From positions 124,001-188,000 of the forward strand of contig NW_027476321.1 of NCBI RefSeq assembly GCF_051020955.1: a stretch of DNA of 64,000 nt. Reading direction: 5' to 3'. This DNA comes from Megalopta genalis. Taxonomy: Eukaryota > Arthropoda > Insecta > Hymenoptera > Halictidae. Each line of letters opens with the position of its first letter. Within the stretch, counting starts at the first letter, position 1. The notes beneath the pieces are model-generated. The model was given only the letters and a program-made list of their open reading frames with translations, had not been told where the DNA came from and did not search any database. Positions 59,306 through 64,000 of this stretch are shown one piece after another. The position numbers and the translations under genes are program-made.

Positions 59306-59313
59306 TATTTATA
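59306..59313 (-). promoter_or_regulatory. TATA box of GNAT copy A'
   Basis: TATAAATA on the minus strand, preceded by the same imperfect palindrome (59320-59350). The promoter is intact, so the disrupted gene could still be transcribed into the R1 insertion. Confidence 0.6.
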
Positions 59314-60269
59314 CTGTCTTTGCTAAAGGACAGAACGTCCTAATCAGCAAGGACGAACAATGACAAAAGGATACTACCGGAAAAGATGCGCCAGGTATAA
59401 AAACGTCTCCCGTGGAAAACCATTAGCCACCGCTGCCGGCTATCAGGTAAGCACATGTACCTGCGATGACCGGTCGTGTCATACGGATTTTGCAAGGATT
59501 GGCTCGTTCAGTTAAATTAAAAAAAAAAAGAGAAGCGGCGGATTAGGCCGAGCCAGTGCAAATGAGTCAATTGAAGGAACCATTGTAAACAGGCTCGCAC
59601 CGAGCCTTGATGAAAATTATGATTTGCAAGGGAAAGCAGAACCTACCGGGAGTAAACAGGGTCTGGTTATTTACGGTAAATAAATAATAACAATATCTTA
59701 TTTTAAGTTTAACAATATATAAATATATTTGACGTTCAAAATAAGAAACGAGACTCCTATTTTATTTATTGTTATTATTAATAAACAAAATTATATGGAT
59801 TAATAGAAAATATATTTCAAATGATATTTAAAATTTCATAACTGAAATTAAATGATTATTACAATTGACTAATTATGAAAATGATGTAAGTCCATTTAAA
59901 GCCAGCAAACATGTATTATTTTGATTAAATTACATATTGATAAATTAGTAGTATTTTATTTTTTTTGTACATAATATAACAGCTGTCTGTTGAAACGAAC
60001 GACGTGATATTATTTCATGTAGTAAAATGATATAAATGCAATGCATATGCGACTAATGAACGCAAGTTGCTAGCTGAAATCTACACATGCATTCGACTGT
60101 GCACTAGCAAAAGTCCCGAAAAGCTGTTATTGAAATTAATTTCACAATGCCATAAATAAAGTTTTTATTTTCAAATAAAACTTTTTTTAATAATCGCTTT
60201 ATTTGTCATAGCGTGTCATAGCGTATTGGGGATCTCAATTTTGTATCGCGCCTCGGGCACCAGTACGCA

Positions 60270-60415
60270 TTAATCCGCCAATGCTTCGGAGGACTGTTCA
60301 TTTCGCCCTTGCTGAAGAACAGAGAACCTCGTATTCGTCAAGGACGAACAATGCCGGCGAAAAAGATGCCGGGCATGAAAATGCCTCGCGAATACAACCC
60401 TTGGTCGCCGAGGCC
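60270..60415 (-). promoter_or_regulatory. Decayed GNAT promoter copy (A')
   Basis: Mirror of 8925-9070, A-type sequence. Confidence 0.5.
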
Positions 60416-60709
60416 GGCCATCAGCTATATGTATGCAGTGACTCCCACTGACATTCGAACACTTCTCAAGGCGCAATTTTAACTTTTTTAAAATTAGAGT
60501 AGACGATTTGAATTTTTTTTAGATCATAGAGGGACCTGTATAATAGATAATGTTACAATTTTGCTATTACATACTTGGAATGACAAAACGAAGTAAAAAA
60601 CTCTCGTTGTTTAACTTTCTTATCTGAGGAAGCTACTTTTGATCACTTTTGGGCTAATTTTGCCGATTTTTCGAACTTCGAGATATTTAACTAATAAATG
60701 TTCAATAAA

Positions 60710-61353
60710 ATATATATAAATGATTTATATATACAGGGTGTTCCACAAATTATTCTAACAGCCGAAAATGAGGGGTAGCTGAGGTCATTTGAAGTAACTT
60801 TTTCCTTTGCGAAAATGCAATCTGCGTCTTTGTTTACGAGTTATTAACGGAAATCACTGACCAATGGGAGGTGACGGCGCGAAGTTCGAGAGCCCGCAGA
60901 AAGAGACTTTGACAGATGGTCGGGACGGACTCGAGCCGCGTTCGAAGTATTGAACAAATCACGAAGCGAGAACTTTCCGGATTTTTTTTACAGTGATATT
61001 TTTAAGAAAAACGCTGTTCACCTTTACTTTAGAACGTCTGAAGAATATTTACTAATTTTTCGGACCCGAAATAGTAAGTAATTTAACCGTGACGGCCGTT
61101 TTAATTTTCTAGTGTGCATGACACCTTGTGTGTAACGTATGAAATTTTTAAACATGTGGTGTACAGTGAAGATTAACAAAGTACGTAAATGTGGTCAATG
61201 CACTATCCCCCACACATTTCCGTGCATAAAGTGGATTTTACAACTAAATGGGTGAGTATCTTATTGATAATATTCTTCATATTTCTCTAACAAACATATC
61301 CCTCACGTCCTTTAACACGATTATTATTTATTAAATTAGCTTTGAGAATCATT
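60710..61353. repeat. Dispersed repeat with ACAGGGTGTTCC end (A')
   Basis: Inverted copy of the unit B segment 19696-20340, begins TATACAGGGTGTTCCACA. Unit A has a different sequence at this place. Confidence 0.65.
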
Positions 61354-61539
61354 CGAGCCATTGCTGCATCAAATAACCGTACTAAAAACCATACAACATA
61401 AAAACAACGTTAAATACATAAATAACAATCGACGAATAAAACCTGGGAAATAGAAAAGAACGGACTAAAAATTCTACGAAAACGTTAGAATTTACCAAAA
61501 GAAAGATACGTGGCGATCATATTTCACGGCATATTCTGG

Positions 61540-62215
61540 CCGCATGACGTACCGCCAAATTTCCAGAAGAATTCATGTTCGTCCCGATGTGCGCATCAAC
61601 CAAAAAACTAATCTCGTTTCGAATGGAATCGAGCGAATTGTTTCACGTCGGGGAGAATGATTCTCGGCTGGCAGGGCGCGATGAATTTAAAGTTGATTTG
61701 TCTATTGTCTATACTGTCCCATTATTTCACGGCAGCCACATTGGTTTCATGGGGGTCCACGGGGGTCCACGGGAGCTAGCGGGAAATCGAAAAATCGGTG
61801 ACGATCGGCCGGCCGCGGCCGGTTCGGTATCGGTGTTTCTATTACGCTCCTGTCCCGGTGCCGTTCGCGGAATCACGTTATTTTAATAGCGACAGTGGAA
61901 CAAAAGACTGTATCGAACGGTCCTCTCGATTTGTACACGCGTGCGTGCTGCGCATCGTGGGAAATCTGGTCGTTAAGCGGATAGGTTCGCGTCGATGACG
62001 GAAATATAGTCGCGATCCGCGTCGTAACCTACCGTTACCTACCGTGGACCCTTAAATTATTCGGTTGATTGCTGTTGCCGCACCGCGGACGCGCTGGAAC
62101 CCCGTTCGAATTTCCCGCCAATCGGCCGTGATCGCCGCGATGGGCGCGCAGAGCTCCAAAAGGTGAGCGAAACCACCCGCTCGAGGACACTTATTAGGCC
62201 GCGGTCACGCTTCCG
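61540..62215. other. CpG-rich island (A')
   Basis: Inverted copy of the blocks at 6100 and 18793. B-like in its left part (to about 62030), then A-like further right. Open frames here are not recognised as a gene. Confidence 0.5.
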
Positions 62216-62837
62216 GCCGTGATGATAACCGACGATGAATTTTATCTCGTAAATTCCGATCTCATTTACACATCGCGAGACGATCTTTTCTCGATCTCTT
62301 TGTCGGTTCTTCGAAGATTTCAGTTTGAAACTCGAATTGCTGGGAGATGAGTTTCTTTTTCAGCAGACAAATTATCGCGTTTGAGAATTTTTCCCGGTGT
62401 AACTTGTGACGCTAGAGGCACGAATTTTTCGTAGAATGATTCTGTAGACTCTCGCGATCGTAACCGTATATTTTTTTACTATATCATGGAGCAATAAACA
62501 TTTTTAAATGACGCTCGAAGAATGCCAGACACCGCTGACGTACGATTGATTTTAAAACCTAACCCTTTGCACTCGAATGGCGACTCCGAGGCGCCAACAA
62601 AATTTACCGTACCGCTACCAATATTTTAGGGCATCGTTGGTCACAATTAAAATTTTTCGTTGAAGATGGTCTCAATTTTTATTTCATTTTCAATTCATTA
62701 ATAATTGATGATTATTTCATTGAAAATTCAATAGAAATCTTTAGAATACAAATTTCTTTTTACATATAAATAAATATAAATTTGAAATGATTATGTCTAA
62801 AAATATAGCAGCAATTTTCTTCCAAAAAGAATGCTTT

Positions 62838-62981
62838 CGTGGCCTTGAGGCTCGCTTTTATAGTTGGTGACGATCGTTAACTATAAAAACGAGCCGCAAA
62901 GCTCGAATAATTGTATCTCTTCTTCCCAAATTGTCTATTTTTGTTTCTAAGCTGAGCATCAATTAGGGAGAATTTACTGTA
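62838..62981. repeat. MITE, TACAGTAAATTCTC family (A')
   Basis: Mirror of 5337-5480, ends GGGAGAATTTACTGTA. Confidence 0.75.
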
Positions 62982-63202
62982 CCTATTACGGAACGCTTTT
63001 CAGAGGGTATAATATTATCATCGATTTTACGACGATTAAAAATGTTATTGTTGAATATTTATACTACTGTTCGATGAATTGATGTTTGTAGATAAGATTA
63101 TACATTTTGGAATATTTATTTAATACTAGATTTCTAGACAAAAAACAGCTGTTTTAAATGAGTTTATAAAAGTAACAATAAGACGTTTATTCTGATTCTC
63201 AA

Positions 63203-63761
63203 CAAGTGTTGTTGTAACATTTGCCGTAATTGTAAATTAAAAAATTGGTGACACGCCATTTTAACGGGTTCCGTAAATCTAATGTTAATATGAATAAAAA
63301 ATAGTCGGAATAATGCGGTATAAAAAGTTTCAGAAATAAGTGTTTTATTCCAAAAAATTAAGGTCATCTTCATTTTCTTAAATTGCATCTTATATTTTTT
63401 ACTTCATATCATTGTAGCTTGTGCCTAGACGAATCCAACGATATGTTACACCATATCCTACGGACAACCTTGACGCACAAAAAATGCGATCAACGAAGTG
63501 ATATGTTGTCATTGAAAACTGTGTTACGTCAAGGTCATCCGAAGGTCGTGGTATAACAGGTCATCGAATTCGTCTTGTGCAACTTAAAAAAAAATGAAAG
63601 TGACCTTGATTTCTTCACGTAAATTATTTCTTTCTGAAGCTTTTTATATCGCAATCCGTAGCCGGCTAAAAACCGAGTAACATTTGTTCGAAACGTTTAT
63701 TTGTTAGACCGCCGGAGATGCTGGAAAAAATCGTGGCAACGGTTACGTGGAACACCCTGTA
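63203..63761. repeat. Fold-back MITE with ACAGGGTGTTCC end (A')
   Basis: Mirror of 4557-5115. Confidence 0.7.
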
Positions 63762-64000
63762 CACGCTGAAAATTTCATTGAAATCGGTCGATTGAAATAG
63801 GTTATAAAACTGTTCCAAGTGGGAAGACAGCCTAAGTCCTCCCCCAGCATCGCCGCGAATCCCGTGGACGACGCGTCATAAAATAATTAACGGGCGCGCC
63901 CGGTTCGGATGGCTCATCAACTTGCAAAAAGTCCTCTATTAGTGCCCGGTACGCGGCTGAATTTTTCAAAGCAGCGCGCCGCTCGGAAACGGTTCCTCAC

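Larger units (their letters stand above)
49426..64000. repeat. Unit A': right outer arm of the inverted repeat
   Basis: Inverted copy of unit A, close to 99 % over most of its length. It contains the disrupted GNAT copy and the R1 insertion, a contracted 128-bp array, and B-like patches. It is cut by the window end. Confidence 0.9.

Overview
The window looks like insect nuclear DNA, probably hymenopteran. It is AT-rich with scattered CpG-rich islands, has spliced genes with polypyrimidine/AG acceptors and TATA promoters, carries pogo, Tc1 and R1-clade transposons, fold-back MITEs, an LTR and many degenerate satellites, and encodes an insect-style GNAT acetyltransferase. There is no sign of bacterial or organellar genes. 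The lineage call is inference from overall character only.

Architecture: almost the whole window folds back on itself. The inner palindrome has arms of about 9.7 kb (27230-36941 and 38438-48150) that differ by only occasional substitutions plus small length changes in AT-rich tracts, around a single-copy spacer of 1496 bp (36942-38437). Outside it, the left arm carries two diverged direct tandem units: A (about 4318-17916) and B (about 17917-27230). The right arm carries one inverted A-like unit, A' (about 49426-64000). It lacks B and has about 0.85 kb of private sequence (48580-49425). A' still pairs with unit A at the last base of the window, so the repeat continues beyond it. The far left (1-4317) holds a scrambled pogo-family transposase and unassigned sequence.

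Genes: each unit carries one copy of a two-exon acetyltransferase gene (arylalkylamine N-acetyltransferase-like). It has a TATA promoter, an 8-nt first coding exon and a second exon of about 0.87 kb. A (290 aa) and B (292 aa) are intact. The third copy, in A', is cut by a 2958-bp sense-oriented insertion: a 5'-truncated R1-clade retrotransposon with an uninterrupted 837-codon frame, a poly(A) tail and a 17-bp target duplication. The intron of each gene is a fold-back MITE filled with a degenerate minisatellite, and each gene is followed by a 15-bp minisatellite. An older, decayed copy of the promoter lies about 1 kb upstream of each.

History readable from the sequence: A/B tandem duplication is old. 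A Tc1-like element and a solo LTR nested inside it occur in both arms, so they predate the palindrome. The palindrome then formed with its breakpoint inside a roughly 150-bp satellite. The R1 insertion is in one arm only and is later. A' is A-like over most of its length but B-like in at least two patches, as expected from gene conversion or unequal recombination. One possible host exon (hydrophobic, 150 nt) sits in the palindrome spacer. The main alternative for the gross structure is an assembly error, discussed in the findings.
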